DNA of 30,000 nucleotides from Symbiodinium natans (taxonomy: Eukaryota > Sar > Dinophyceae > Suessiales > Symbiodiniaceae): assembly GCA_905221605.1 (NCBI GenBank), contig CAJNDS010002162.1, positions 53,334 to 83,333 of the forward strand. The letters are read 5' to 3'. Shown one piece after another: positions 19,765-29,664 of this stretch (its first letter is position 1; each line of letters begins with the position of its first letter). Under the pieces are notes generated by a model. It saw only the letters and a program-made list of their open reading frames with translations. It was not told the DNA's origin and ran no database searches. The position numbers were made by a program, and so were the translations under genes.

Positions 19765-22700
19765 ATAATCTCTGCTTTCTATTTGATTCACATACTTCTT
19801 GAGGGCACGAGGAAGCTAGGGTTGGGTTCGCCTACACGCACTCAAACCATTGGGTCTTGATCTATCCTCACCATGCGCTCCTCCACTACAGCAACTTGTA
19901 TACATCTTCTGCCTGCAAGAGGCTTCGGCAGACCACCAATATCACGTCGCCGGAGACCATCTTCACCCGTGTCTCTTGGTGGGCAACCCTAAACCCTAAG
20001 CCCTAAACCCTAAACCCCAAACCCTAAACCCTAAACCCTAAAGGGTTTAGGGTTTAGGTGAGCCCGAATCCCTACAAACCCCCCCTCCCCCTACTGGGTC
20101 TGGTCCACAACTTCGGGTCCTGCACACCGCCACTTCAAGGACTTCTTGAGCTCCAACCCGGAGCTGTTCTTCGATGTCATGCAGAAGCTTCGCGTTGATC
20201 ACGTTGCACCCACCCTGACCCACTTTTTCCTCCGCCTGCTCCAGGCGTGGAACTTGGGAACGAAAGAGGTGGCTGTTTGTCCCGACTTGGAGGTTCATGG
20301 GAAGTTAGAAGTGGGGTTATAAGTACGGCAACTATTATAGTTGTAACTTGGTGTAACCTAATTTCGGGTACTTACAACCATGTTATAATTTCCCCATGAA
20401 CCTCCAGGTAGCACAGGAAACACAAACTCCCAAGCCTCGGAGACATGATGGCCCCTGCAGGACAAGGGCATTCTCCGGAGGCTCTGCACTCAGAGCCCTT
20501 GTCCGAAGAGGGTTTAGGGTTTAGGGTTTAGGGTTTAGGGTTTAGGGTTTAGGGTTTAGGGTTTAGGGTTTAGGGTTTAGGGTTTAGGCAAGAGGTGGCA
20601 GTACTCCTGGAGATTCTCGATGATTCACAGACTTCACTTTTACGCAAACTCAGTACTCCCATAGTGTATACGTCCCAGTGATAGACACCCTCAGTTTCGC
20701 CTGTTGATGCGACCCTTGCTAAAGGCAAGAAGGCCCTGCTTTCAGGTGTTGCCGGCAGCCTCAGTCCGTGCTTAAAAAGGGTTTAGGGTTTAGGTAGGGT
20801 TTAGGGTTTAGGGTTTAGGGTTTAGGGTTTAGGGTTTAGGGTTTAGGGTTTAGGCTGTCGCATGCTTATGAACTGCGAGTAAGGGCCCATGAGGCGCTGT
20901 CCCGCGAATCATGCCAAGTCCCTGACATCATGTGGCGTCGATAGTGGTTTAGGCTGCGCATGTATATATATATATATATATGTATATCTCTAGATATAGA
21001 TATATATATATATATATGTAAGTATGTATGTATGTATGTATGTATGTATGTATGTATGTATGTATGTATGTATGTATGTATGTATGTATGTATGTATGTA
21101 TGTATGTATGTATGTATATATGTATATCTGTATATGTGTATATGTATGTGTATATATATATATATATCACATATACATGTGTGCTTACCAGGCGCCCGCA
21201 AAGTCCAAACATGTGCCTCGACCGAGGAATATTGATAGCCTTGAACGCAAAGCCGGCATTGACCCCGAGCTTCTCATCGAGTGCCATGGGACGACTGCCC
21301 AATCAAAATGTCATGAATGCCAAAAGGCCGTGTGGCAAAGATTGGGCTGAAAATGCGGGTAGAAGGTTAACTTGTCTCATGGCCTTAGGACTGATTGTGC
21401 CCCGGCAGGCCTACTCTTAAGATCACTACTTCGAATGGGACCGGCAGACGGGCGTCCCACGGTGCGAGAAGTGTTCGGGGCTGACGCGGCCGGACACTGT
21501 TTTATTCGGAGAGGCTTTGCCCCAGAAGTTCCAAGAGAAGAGCAATCAGGACGGATAGAACTGTACACATCTCCGGCAGATGGCATTTAGGGTTCAGGGT
21601 CTAGGGTTCAGGGTTGGTACTCACGCCTCAAGTCCACACATGCCAAACATGTTGCCCACTCAAGCTTCACAGGGCGGACATGTTACCAGGAGAGGCTTGT
21701 CCTAGCTCAACCCTGTCGGAAAGTGTAAAGCTTCTTGTGCTTGAGCCCAAACTCTGAAGCTTGAAATTCGAGTTCAATCATTGCCTTGGGGTGGGGTGGG
21801 GGGGGGGGGCCATCGCGCAGATGCCTGGCGAACGTTTGACGCCGACCGCAACCCTGAAACGCCTTCAATGGCCCCCCTCTCGACAGCCGCCTCTAAGTGG
21901 CGAGCGATGAGAACAAAACCCTACCTTAATTCCGAAGCCCGCAAACCCCAAAGCCCTATAAAAATACGATTAAAGCTAAGACTCTACTAAGCCGCTTAAA
22001 CCCCAGAAAGAAGCCCCATGTAAACCCCATTAGAAACCGATGCAGTCCTGTTCAACTCTCCACAAACCACCTTGCTAAAGCCGACCACACCTCGACTACA
22101 ACACTGGTTTAAAACCTATACTATAAAGCCATATGCTGCATATGCTGCTTTGTCTAAATGATGGTCCTTGTTGAGATGCTTATTATAAGGCGGCCCCTCT
22201 TGTTTAGGGTTACCGCAAAAAAGCGGCCCTAATTTAGAGAACTCACCATATGGGCCAGATTCCTGTTCACTTCTAAACATTCATTCAAGCCATCTTGTGC
22301 TTTGCATCGCCCCAGGACCCCTTGGAGCAAAAGCAGCAGCTTTCGGTCAAAACTGTCGGTCAAAACTCGGATAGAACGTCATCGGGATCCAAACCCTATA
22401 CAAATTCCCTGAACCCTAAACAACGTTAGGGTCTTCGTCCTGCTGGAGTCTTCATACATTGGTGAGGTTGTGGGTGGATGCAAGGACGAAATACCCTAAA
22501 CCCTAAACCCTAAACCACCTGGTAAGCATCCCTGCGGGGTGGTTCGTGCAGCTATGCGGGCGCCAAAAGAAAAAAACAAACCCAAAACCCCAAAACCCCT
22601 ACATAAACCCTAAACCTCGAAAACCCTAAACCCCCTCAACCTTAAACCCTCCACCCCCCCCCTCCCCCCCCCCAAAAAAAAAAAACTGTGAGTAGGACTT

Positions 22701-24220
22701 CAAGGCCGCCGATCTCCTCATCATCATGGGACCCCGGGTTTGGGGGCGTTTTAGGGGTTTAAGGTTTAGGGTTTAGGAATTAGGGGTTTAGGGTTTCGGG
22801 TTTAGTGTTTAGGGTTTAAGGTTAGGGCCTTTTTGTGGTCCCCTGTCAGTCTAGGGATGTCCCTATATACCTGAGTCGCCCCTAAATATCTCCCAAATGA
22901 CCCCTAAGGTCCCTTACAAGGGTCCCTCCTTTTGTCCCTTGAAGGGATCACACAGGGTTAAGGGTTTAAGGATCTCAGCCTGAAAGGAGTTGAGGGTTTG
23001 GGGTTTAGGGTTTACGTTTTTGTGTTTCGACGGGATACAGTTGCGGATTTTCTGTGACTTCTCAGGGTTTAGGGTGGGGCTGTCATGAGCCCAACATTTT
23101 TCAAGCGTGGCCTTAAACCCTAAACCCTAAACCCGGCAACGCAGGAACCTCGCTCCAAGTGCAGCCTTTTGCTTCGCTACCCAAGTACGTCAAGTCGAGC
23201 TGCCCCATCCTCGTGGCTTGGGCATGGAGATTAGGGTGTGGGATTTGGGGGATTTAGGGGTTTTAGGGGCTTTAGGGGTTTTGTTGCGTTTGGGGCTTGG
23301 GGTTTGGGGGTGCTTTAGGGTTCGGAGGTTGAGAGTGGAGGGATTCAGGATTAGGGGGTTACTTGAAGGCTCATGGGTACTTGTAAGTGGGGTTAGAAGC
23401 GCCCTGAATAAGGTTGTACCCATAGTTGCCCTGTTTATATCCCCACTTGTAAGTACCCATGAACCTCCAAGTACGGCCTCTGGGTTTGGAGGTTGAGAGG
23501 TTCTAGGGGTTTAGGGGGAAGGAGGAAACGTTTGGTAGTACTTGCCTATTACAGCACCCAGACTTCTCCGAACAGGAGGACATTGCCTAGGGCGCGATCC
23601 TGTAGCAACGGGTTGGCCTGTGGTGTCATAGCACACACTCATGTTTTTTTCACTATAAAAGCTGGCCCGAGATGTTTTATCACAAGTGCATCCTAAACCC
23701 TGAACCCTAAACCTTGCGCCGCAAGCCCCAAGCCCTAAACCCTAAACCCTAAACCCTAAACCCTAAAGTGATGCAGAGAGCGCATGCCAAAACAAGCCCT
23801 AAGGTGATAAGTCGCGTCATGCCTGGGAGTCTCAGCTTGCATCGTCAAGCCCGCGGTCTCAAGACGGTCCTCAGCGGCAAGAAGCTGAGTGACTCGCCTG
23901 TGGTTACTTCTGGGGACGCAGAGGAGGCACGTATTCCCCCCCTAGGGTTTAGGGTTTGGGGTTTAGGGTTTAGGTTCCCTTTTAAGCCCCTTTAAGTCTT
24001 ACTTCTAGGACCCAGACGAGGCCCTTATTCCTCTTTTGTTTTTGTTGGGCTTAGGTTCCCTTTTACACCTTTATTAAAGCCAAAAAGGAACCCCTTGTTT
24101 ATTCCTAGGTTACTCTTGGGTCTAGACTTCCAGGGTGCAGGGGAAGAAGATGCAAGCATTGGGGTGCTCGAGCATGCAGCGGCCCAGTGGGCAGTGGACA
24201 GGCCACACATGGTTCTCTAA
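19409..24220 (+). CDS. Sirtuin-like NAD-dependent deacylase, 11 exons, divergent N-terminus
   Basis: Exons: 19409-19493, 19587-19666, 19812-19970, 20140-20268, 20595-20677, 21227-21339, 21422-21549, 22696-22729, 23145-23212, 23804-23912, 24141-24220 (TAA). Total 355 residues. The start MGCGYSEEE fits N-myristoylation. Sir2-family landmarks: [20 protein letters not shown], then [12 protein letters not shown], catalytic His199 in LIECHGTT, Zn cysteines 207/210 and 231/234, [35 protein letters not shown]. The usual first NAD motifs (GAGxS, GIPDFR) are not visible in exons 1-3, so either an exon is missing from my model or the enzyme is atypical. Compared with SIRT2-type proteins there is an extra stretch of about 25 residues before SQNID. 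The exon 6/7 junction and the last two exons are the least certain. Introns start GC, GA, GT, GT, GT, GA, GA, GA, GT and apparently GG. Confidence 0.7.
19727..19766. repeat. (AGT)n/(AAT)n microsatellite in sirtuin intron 2
   Basis: AATAAT units then about ten AGT units. Intron 2 (19667-19811) has this instead of telomeric repeat. Confidence 0.95.
20284..20408. mobile_element. Family A inverted-repeat element
   Basis: GACTTGGAGGTTCATGGGAA at left and TTCCCCATGAACCTCCAGGT at right. It lies in sirtuin intron 4, which is flanked by the 10-bp repeat AAGAGGTGGC (20264-20273, 20590-20599). Confidence 0.8.
20505..20588. repeat. Interstitial telomeric array (TTTAGGG)n
   Basis: About 11 units at the 3' end of sirtuin intron 4. 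A second array of about ten units lies at 20779-20855 in intron 5. Confidence 0.95.
20958..21172. repeat. (TATG)n and (TA)n microsatellite in sirtuin intron 5
   Basis: (TA)n flanks a run of about 25 TATG units (21015-21115). Cys/Met/Tyr-rich and His/Ile/Thr-rich open frames here are artefacts of the repeat. Confidence 0.95.
23360..23472. mobile_element. Family A inverted-repeat element
   Basis: TTACTTGAAGGCTCATGGGT at left and GTACCCATGAACCTCCAAGT at right. Inside sirtuin intron 9. Confidence 0.8.
24008..24114. mobile_element. Family E element
   Basis: GGACCCAGACGAGGCCCTTA then TTCC at left, GTTTATTCCTAGG at right. TTAGGTTCCCTTTTAC and AAAAGGAACCCC are partly complementary. Inside sirtuin intron 10. 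Confidence 0.55.
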
Positions 24221-24296
24221 GTTAGGGTCCCTTTTGGGGTCCTTACTTGAAGGGTGCCGTACTTTTTTAGGTACCCAAAAAGGGACCCTAATTTAG
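24221..24296. mobile_element. Family G palindromic element
   Basis: TTAGGGTCCCTTTTGGGG at left is answered by CCAAAAAGGGACCCTAATTT at right, a hairpin of about 75 bp immediately after the sirtuin stop codon. Confidence 0.7.
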
Positions 24297-25375
24297 ACCA
24301 TTGCCCACATGGCGAGTATGCTGGTAGAAGCATGTTGGAAAAAAGAGAGTGTAATTTGTCGTACACCATGTTCTACTGCATACTGCATCTTCGCCTCGTC
24401 CACAAACTGACAAGATGAACACTCCAACGTTCCTCTCCGGCAATGTTTGTTGGAGTTGGAAAAAGAGGGAAAGTTGGCTGGGAAGGCTGGATTCAATGGT
24501 TCTGTGAGATTTGTGTTCCTTCTTTGCGCCCATTTGCAGAGAGTCGCACCAAATAGTCCGCTTTCTGGGCTCGAGTGCACCAGAGACAAGCCAGCTGAGG
24601 AAAAGAGGTGTTCCTGCAGGGCGACTGCGACACCAGCATCCGCTGGCTTTCCAAAGAAGTTGGTTGGAACGAAGACCCTCGACTGTGCGGGCCAAGACTA
24701 GTCCAGATGATGTTTCAAAGCAGTTCATGCATGTTCATACTGTCTTTAGCTAAGGGGTTGGCAAGTTGCTCGTCGTGACTGCACTGGGCTGTTCCCATGA
24801 CCGGCTAAGGACATGGAAGAGCTCAAAACTCGACGTGCACGTCAGATCATCTCGACGTAGGAGACAATGGGTCGGAAGCTTCGAACGAAGGTCTATTCGA
24901 CTTGCGTACTCCGTCGAGCACAGTTGAGGGTTTAGGGTTTAGGGTTTAGGGTTTAGGGTTTAGGGTCCCTGCCTCTGCCTTAAGACCCAGTTTCATTGCC
25001 ACTCTAGCCCATTCAACCGCGCACGAGAGTCTTTACGCTCGAAGCCTTACTCCAACCCCAACTCTTCAGACCCGGCAGCCCAAGGATTTCCTACGCTGCG
25101 CCTCGAGTTCCCGATCCTGCCAATTAAGCCATCGTCCACCTTTAGGGTTGGCCCGGCTTTGACTCGCCTTCCCAACAAAGCTGCAGCTTCCTTTTCCTTT
25201 TCCTGAGATCTTAATATTTTAATTCATAAATAATATCATTTGTATCTTTGGAGGGTTTGAACTTTGGCTTTAGATTGCGGGCTAGTTTGTTTTTTCAACT
25301 CCAGATGTCGGAGGGCACAGACTACTGTGTGCTTAAGAACCTCCAAAAAAGATGAAATATCTAATAATCCCTGTA
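24297..25375. other. Unique region with unassigned open frames
   Basis: Overlapping open frames occur on both strands at 24288-24753. A possible small plus-strand gene starts at 24869 (MGRKLRTKVYSTCVLRR), is interrupted by a telomeric block (24927-24966), and continues as a long open stretch to a stop near 25213, but two frames remain open and no family is recognisable. Confidence 0.3.
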
Positions 25376-26149
25376 ATGCCCTTACAAGGCAGAGTATCTG
25401 TCTTCTTGGGTTCTCAAGCAATTGGCAGCAGATAACCCTAAACCCTAAACCTTAAATTATTGGCGGCAGATGGGAATGCGGGCAGCTCTTAACAGTTGAG
25501 TCTGCTGGCTGGAGGCCGCAGGCCTGGCTTGATGCGCGGTCGAAGCGCCTGAAAAGCTTTGAGGGGTTTAGGGTTTAGGGTTTAGGGTTTAGGGTTTAGG
25601 GTTTAGGGTTTAGGGTTTAGGGTTTCGAGCCTGTTGAGGCACGCTAGAAGGATGTGGAGTTTGGTCCTGGTGCGGGCATGTACCCGAAAAGTGCACCTGT
25701 GAGGTTTGAACTGTGATGCTGTAATCGCTACAGAATCCCAAGACACCCTAAACTCTCAACTCCCAGATGTAAGCCATTGACGTCCTGGAACTCGCAACCA
25801 CGCCCACCGGGCTTTTGAAGATCTTGGGAGGCACGCTCATGGTTGTTTTTTTTGGGGGAACCCTAAACCCTAAACCCTAAACCCTAAACCTGCTGCTGCA
25901 GGTCACGGCCTCCGAGCCATCACGGAGCATTTTCGGGAGGATCATACACCCTGCCAAGGAGGCTGTGCGGGGATTGGGGTTCATGTGGCAGCAAAGACCC
26001 CTAAACCCTAATTAAACCCTAAACCCTAAACCCCAGCAGCAAGGACTGGACAGGGCGCAGCCCGTGAGAGTTTCAATGTGGCATCGAATCCCGGAAGCCG
26101 ACAGTCTTGTACTAGCCAGTCATTTCAGCTAGCTCATTCTATCTCGTAG
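25376..26149 (+). CDS. Small orphan gene, 139 residues, interrupted by telomeric insertion
   Basis: Proposed coding pieces: 25376-25433, 25472-25560, 25651-25690, 25774-25830, 25902-25971, 26044-26149 (TAG). They give one frame beginning MPLQGRVSVFLGSQAIGS, with later segments SAGWRPQAWLDARSKRLKSF, VEFGPGAGMYPK, LELATTPTGLLKILGG and ITEHFREDHTPCQGGCAG. The last four introns start GA, GT, GC and GA and end AG. The first interruption is only 38 bp (telomeric repeat plus one copy of a 13-bp direct repeat) and has no usual splice signals, so it is either an extreme mini-intron or a disabling insertion. No family recognised. Confidence 0.5.
25563..25624. repeat. Interstitial telomeric array (TTTAGGG)n
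   Basis: Eight or more perfect units filling most of the 90-nt intron 25561-25650 of the orphan gene. Confidence 0.95.
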
Positions 26150-26262
26150 TCGGAAAGTGATTGAATCCTTGTAAAAGGGACTCCAATAAGGTACCCCCCC
26201 CCCCCCCCAATATCACAAACCCCCCATATCTCGTGGTCGGCAAACTGATTGAAAGGCTTTTA

Positions 26263-26364
26263 CCCAAAGAGCCCAATACCCCTTAAATAAGGAATATACC
26301 TTAAATTAAATCATACTCAGGATCCCTTTTAATTTAGGGTATATTCCTTAACTAAGGGGCTCTC
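26263..26364. mobile_element. Family C inverted-repeat element, cleanest copy
   Basis: CCCAAAGAGCCCAATACCCC then TTAAATAAGGAATATACC at left. GGTATATTCCTTAACTAAGG then GGCTC at right is complementary to it. No telomeric cargo in this copy. Confidence 0.8.
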
Positions 26365-26559
26365 CTAAACCCTAAAACCTAAACCCTAAACTCTGAGTAT
26401 GCGAGCAGATGTTAGGCCCCAGCCTCTTCGCCGAGCGTCAAGGCGCGCTCTGAGAGCCCAGGCCATGGGCTGCATTCTTCTTCTTCTTCGAAGGGTTTAG
26501 GGTTTTAGGGTTTTAGGGTTTTAGGGTTCAGGGTTTAGGGTTTAGGGTTTAGGGTTTAG

Positions 26560-26632
26560 GGAATGAGGGAATGAGGGAATTAGGACCCTAGATATACCGG
26601 CCCTCAGTCCCTCATTCCCTATGAAGAACCAG
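26560..26632. mobile_element. Family D element, left end replaced by telomeric repeat
   Basis: GGAATGAGGGAATGAGGGAA at left merges into a TTTAGGG block. The right end CTCATTCCCTATGAAGAACC matches the copy at 18154. Confidence 0.7.
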
Positions 26633-26892
26633 ACCGTTTTAGGAAACAGGGCTTGGCGTGACCTCAGACAGCCTGATGTTCCAAAAAGCGCTTGAGGGTG
26701 GGATTGGAGGGGGGAGGGGGGGGGGGGGAGTGGGGCCAGGTAGTTTTTGTAGAGACATTAACCCTGCACCGACTGCCAGGAGGCGCCCGCAACACCAGAA
26801 GCGCCAGGCGGCAGGGGTTGCGGGTGAAGCGGCTCTGGGTTCACGTTACCTAAAAAGCTTACCCACATACAAATGAATCGTCTACATGTTAG

Positions 26893-26986
26893 ACAGAGTA
26901 GGCCCTGATTCCCTGTTGTTAAGGCTTTAGTTCCCTTCTAAGCCCCTTTAAACCACAAAGGGCGCCCTGTTTATTCCTTGGCCTAG
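26893..26986. mobile_element. Family E element
   Basis: AGACAGAGTAGGCCCTGATT at left and GTTTATTCCTTGGCCTAGG at right, with the shared inner TTAGTTCCCTTCTAAGCCCC. Confidence 0.5.
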
Positions 26987-27036
26987 GTATAGTGTAGGGA
27001 TAGCAGCTGCAAGCCACGCAGAAGGCGAGCTTTAGG

Positions 27037-27152
27037 GTTTAGGGGTTTAGCTGTTTAGGGGTTTAGGGGTTTAGGGGTTTAGAGATTTAGGGGTTTAGGG
27101 GTTTAGGGGTTTAGGGGTTTAGGGGTTTAGGGGTTTAGGGGTTTAGGGGTTA
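27037..27152. repeat. Variant telomere array (TTTAGGGG)n
   Basis: Twelve or more 8-mer units with one extra G compared with the usual telomeric unit, broken by CTGTTTAG and AGATTTAG slips. A block-wise homogenised variant. Confidence 0.9.
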
Positions 27153-27579
27153 GGGTTTAGGGTTTAGGTTTACACATATATATATATATATATCTATATA
27201 TATATATATACATATAGATAGCATGTTCTTGGGCTGAGCTAGCGCAGGCCTCCGGCCCCTGCCCAGCGCGTCTGCAGGGAGGCGGGAAGCGAGCCTTGTA
27301 TCGTGGCACAGTGCTGTTTCTTGCGGTTTAGGGTTTAGGGTTTCCAGCCCCAGGACATCATAGCCCGGATCCAAAGAAGGTTTAGGGTTTAGGGGCATTC
27401 CTTGCATCGGCTGACATGCCATGAATTGCCCTGCCGGTGCCTTGAATGCCTTGTGCGAGGAGGCGTGCACAGGATTCAGGTGTTGGGGTCACCGCACCAC
27501 AGCCTCCCCTTAAGTCTCCGGAATTCCAAACGTCGCCGCTGACATACTGGTCCTTAGGGACATTTCAGAAGTAGCAAGT

Positions 27580-27863
27580 ATGCCTACAATACAGGGTCCT
27601 GCAAGCAGATTTGAACTCATGCGGGCGCTTGCATCTGGACGAGAAAAACTTGTATTCAGTAACCCGGAACCTTAAACCCTAAGCCCCTCTGGAACCCCGA
27701 CTCCTTGTCCCCAGACCGTCAGGAAAACTTTGGCCTGATCTTCGACAGGCAGCAACACGTGGAACTGGAGGCATGGCGGGAGGAGGATTCGATGAATATG
27801 GGGCATGGCGCGTGGAAGGTTCGCGGAAAATTTGCCATTGCGGTTGCTGCAGGTTTCCAATGA
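27580..27863 (+). CDS. Small gene or 3' exons of a gene, 75 residues, unrecognised
   Basis: Exons 27580-27658 and 27715-27863 (TGA), joined by a 56-nt canonical GT-AG intron containing one short CCCTAAG-type piece. The protein starts MPTIQGPASRFELMRALASG and continues QENFGLIFDRQQHVELEAW and HGAWKVRGKFAIAVAAGF. The frame is open further upstream to an AG at 27556-27557, so the ATG may be internal to a larger gene whose earlier exons I did not find. The polar, charged composition suggests a soluble protein. Function unknown. Confidence 0.5.
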
Positions 27864-28098
27864 GCTGGCAACGCGCACGCGCGCATATATATGCCCCGAA
27901 CTGAAAGGATGATGGTCTGCGTGGTGTATGAGTGCCTGCAGAGGATGGAACTAGCTGGTTAGCATAGAAAGTTGAAGGCCTTGCCAAGCAACATGGAGTC
28001 ATGGCATAAGGAAGCCAAGTTTATCCCAGGGACTGCCGTCCTGCGCAGGTCTGCACAGTCTTGCGCGAGCTGCCTTGATCTCAGCAGGAGCAGAGGTC

Positions 28099-28610
28099 AT
28101 GGGGAGTCATGACGGGCATACCACCCCCCCACCCCCCCGCCCCTCGAAATACAGCACGACTAGGTTGGATAGCCGCTATATTCTCGAGCAGTTTGGTGCG
28201 TTTGCTGATTCATTGTCTTGTGAGTCTTTTGAGATCATACCTCGACCTCGAACTTCTTTTGGAGGAGCGTGTAAGCCAGTAGTCGTGCTCGCGGGGACGG
28301 AGCGTGGGAGGCGGTGGCATGTCGTCGTGGGTCATAGAAGTCAAACCGAGCAGATGTGCTCGTTGAAGGTATCGGAACAGGCTCGGGGTGCAGACATTGT
28401 GCGGGCACTGTCGAGGAGCACCGGGCGTGCACAACAGTCTGGGTGGGAGTTCTCATCGAACCTGCCACTACCACTTCCACTTATGCATACTGCACCCTAC
28501 AACAGAAAGACAGCCCAAAAACGAGAAGGAGGGGTGAGGATCATCATTGTTCATTCTATGTTATGTTTTTGCTTTGCTACTATTGTTATTGCTTTGCTAC
28601 ACAGAATAGC

Positions 28611-28645
<35 letters not shown>

Positions 28646-28668
28646 TTACATACTATTATATACTATAA
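28099..28668 (+). CDS. Hypothetical long ORF, unrecognised
   Basis: The longest uninterrupted frame in the last 3 kb, about 190 codons from MGSHDGHTT. It is rich in Ser, Arg and Pro, and its last 20 codons are encoded by a (TA)n microsatellite, so the annotated end is unlikely to be natural. There is no telomeric block inside and no recognisable domain. Overlapping minus-strand frames of 74-81 codons exist. May be noncoding. Confidence 0.2.
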
Positions 28669-28680
28669 TAATATAGTATA
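28614..28680. repeat. (TA)n microsatellite and AT-rich tract
   Basis: About 14 TA dinucleotides followed by TACTATTATATACTATAATA and similar AT-rich sequence. Confidence 0.95.
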
Positions 28681-29016
28681 TACATTTATTACATGCATGT
28701 ACATTTCTACATACATATGTCTTTATTCTACAGGTATATTGATGGCTGCCAACTACCGCTTCGCAGCCTCAGGCGCAACATCCAAGGCCTCCGCCTCGTG
28801 CAGTGCAACCTTACAGCGGGGACCTCGAACTCCCAAGGAATATTCCTAGCACCTACAGGGCTTTTAGTGTTTGGGGGGTTTAGGGTTTTGGGTTAAGGGT
28901 TAAGGGTTTAGGCTTAGGGTTGTAGGGCTTTTCGCGTTTGTTGGTTTAGGGTTATTCCCCGCCTCAGGCAGTTGCATCGCGCGGGTTCAAAAAAAGGGTT
29001 CAGGGTTTAGGTGTAG

Positions 29017-29404
29017 GGCCCTGACTTCACCATCTCTTGCACGATGGTCGGTGTTGGGCTTGGAGGTGGAGGTTTCGAGGTCCAACAGCCGTGCTAAACT
29101 TCACAGGGTTTTGTTTAGGATTTAGGGTTTAGGGTTTAGGGTTTAGGGTTTAGGGTTTAGGGTTTAGGGTTTAGGGTTTTGAAGGTTGCCCTGCTTTTGC
29201 ATCACCCAAGGACAGCTACCAAAAGAGTTCTTCGCAAAAACACCTCGTCGTCATTTTGAATCCTTATAGCCCAACAGCGGATGTCTGCAATCATCTCCGA
29301 ACCCCAAGTCCTTCCTGCAATTTTGCTGTGCTACCCCAAACTTCTGCATGTCTCCTGCTACAATGTAGCATTGAACATGTTCAGTATCAGGAGGATGGGG
29401 CCGG
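29017..29404 (+). CDS. Possible two-exon fragment, strand unresolved
   Basis: Plus-strand reading: exons 29017-29076 (GPDFTISCTMVGVGLGGGGF) and 29211-29404 (starts DSYQKSSSQKHLVVILNPYS), joined in frame over a GA-AG intron (29077-29210) that holds a telomeric block. Competing minus-strand reading: 29835-29755 starts with MAQLSKPAVLSEAFKAKDG, a piece near 29709-29672 reads RLADLSDTLQ, and 29370-29240 reads GDMQKFGVAQQNCRKDLGF. The minus set looks at least as protein-like. I cannot choose without transcript data. Confidence 0.3.
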
Positions 29405-29417
29405 GGGGGGCATTTAA

Positions 29418-29664
29418 AACCCTAAACCCTAAACCCTAAACCCTAAACCCTAAACCCTAAACCCTAAACCCTAAACCCTAAACCCTAAACCCTAAACCCT
29501 AAACCCTAAACCCTAAACCCTAAACCTAACCCTAAACCCTAAACCCTAAACCCTAAACCCTAAACCCTAAACCCTAAACCCTAAACCCTAAACCCTAAAC
29601 CCTAAACCCTAAACCCTAAACCCTAAACCCTAAACCCTAAACCCTAAACCCTAAACCCTAAACT
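29418..29664. repeat. Longest interstitial telomeric array (CCCTAAA)n
   Basis: About 35 almost perfect CCCTAAA units (one CCTAA slip near 29525), then a non-repetitive island (29671-29713), a further five or six units (29715-29752), and more unique sequence. It is therefore internal, not a chromosome end. Confidence 0.95.

Larger units (their letters stand above)
26633..27579. other. Repeat-rich spacer
   Basis: Contains a possible small exon (26751-26870, reads DINPAPTARRRPQHQKRQ), a family E copy (26893-26986), the TTTAGGGG array, a (TA)n run (27176-27212) and short telomeric blocks. Open frames near 27390-27475 exist on both strands and are unassigned. Confidence 0.4.

Noticed and set aside
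20417-20507. Open stretch [16 protein letters not shown] as a sirtuin exon
   Set aside because: The 10-bp duplication AAGAGGTGGC places it inside intron 4, and the exon joined across that repeat leads in frame to VYTSQNID.
29418-29664. Possible true chromosome end
   Set aside because: Unique and possibly coding sequence continues on both sides, so the array is interstitial.
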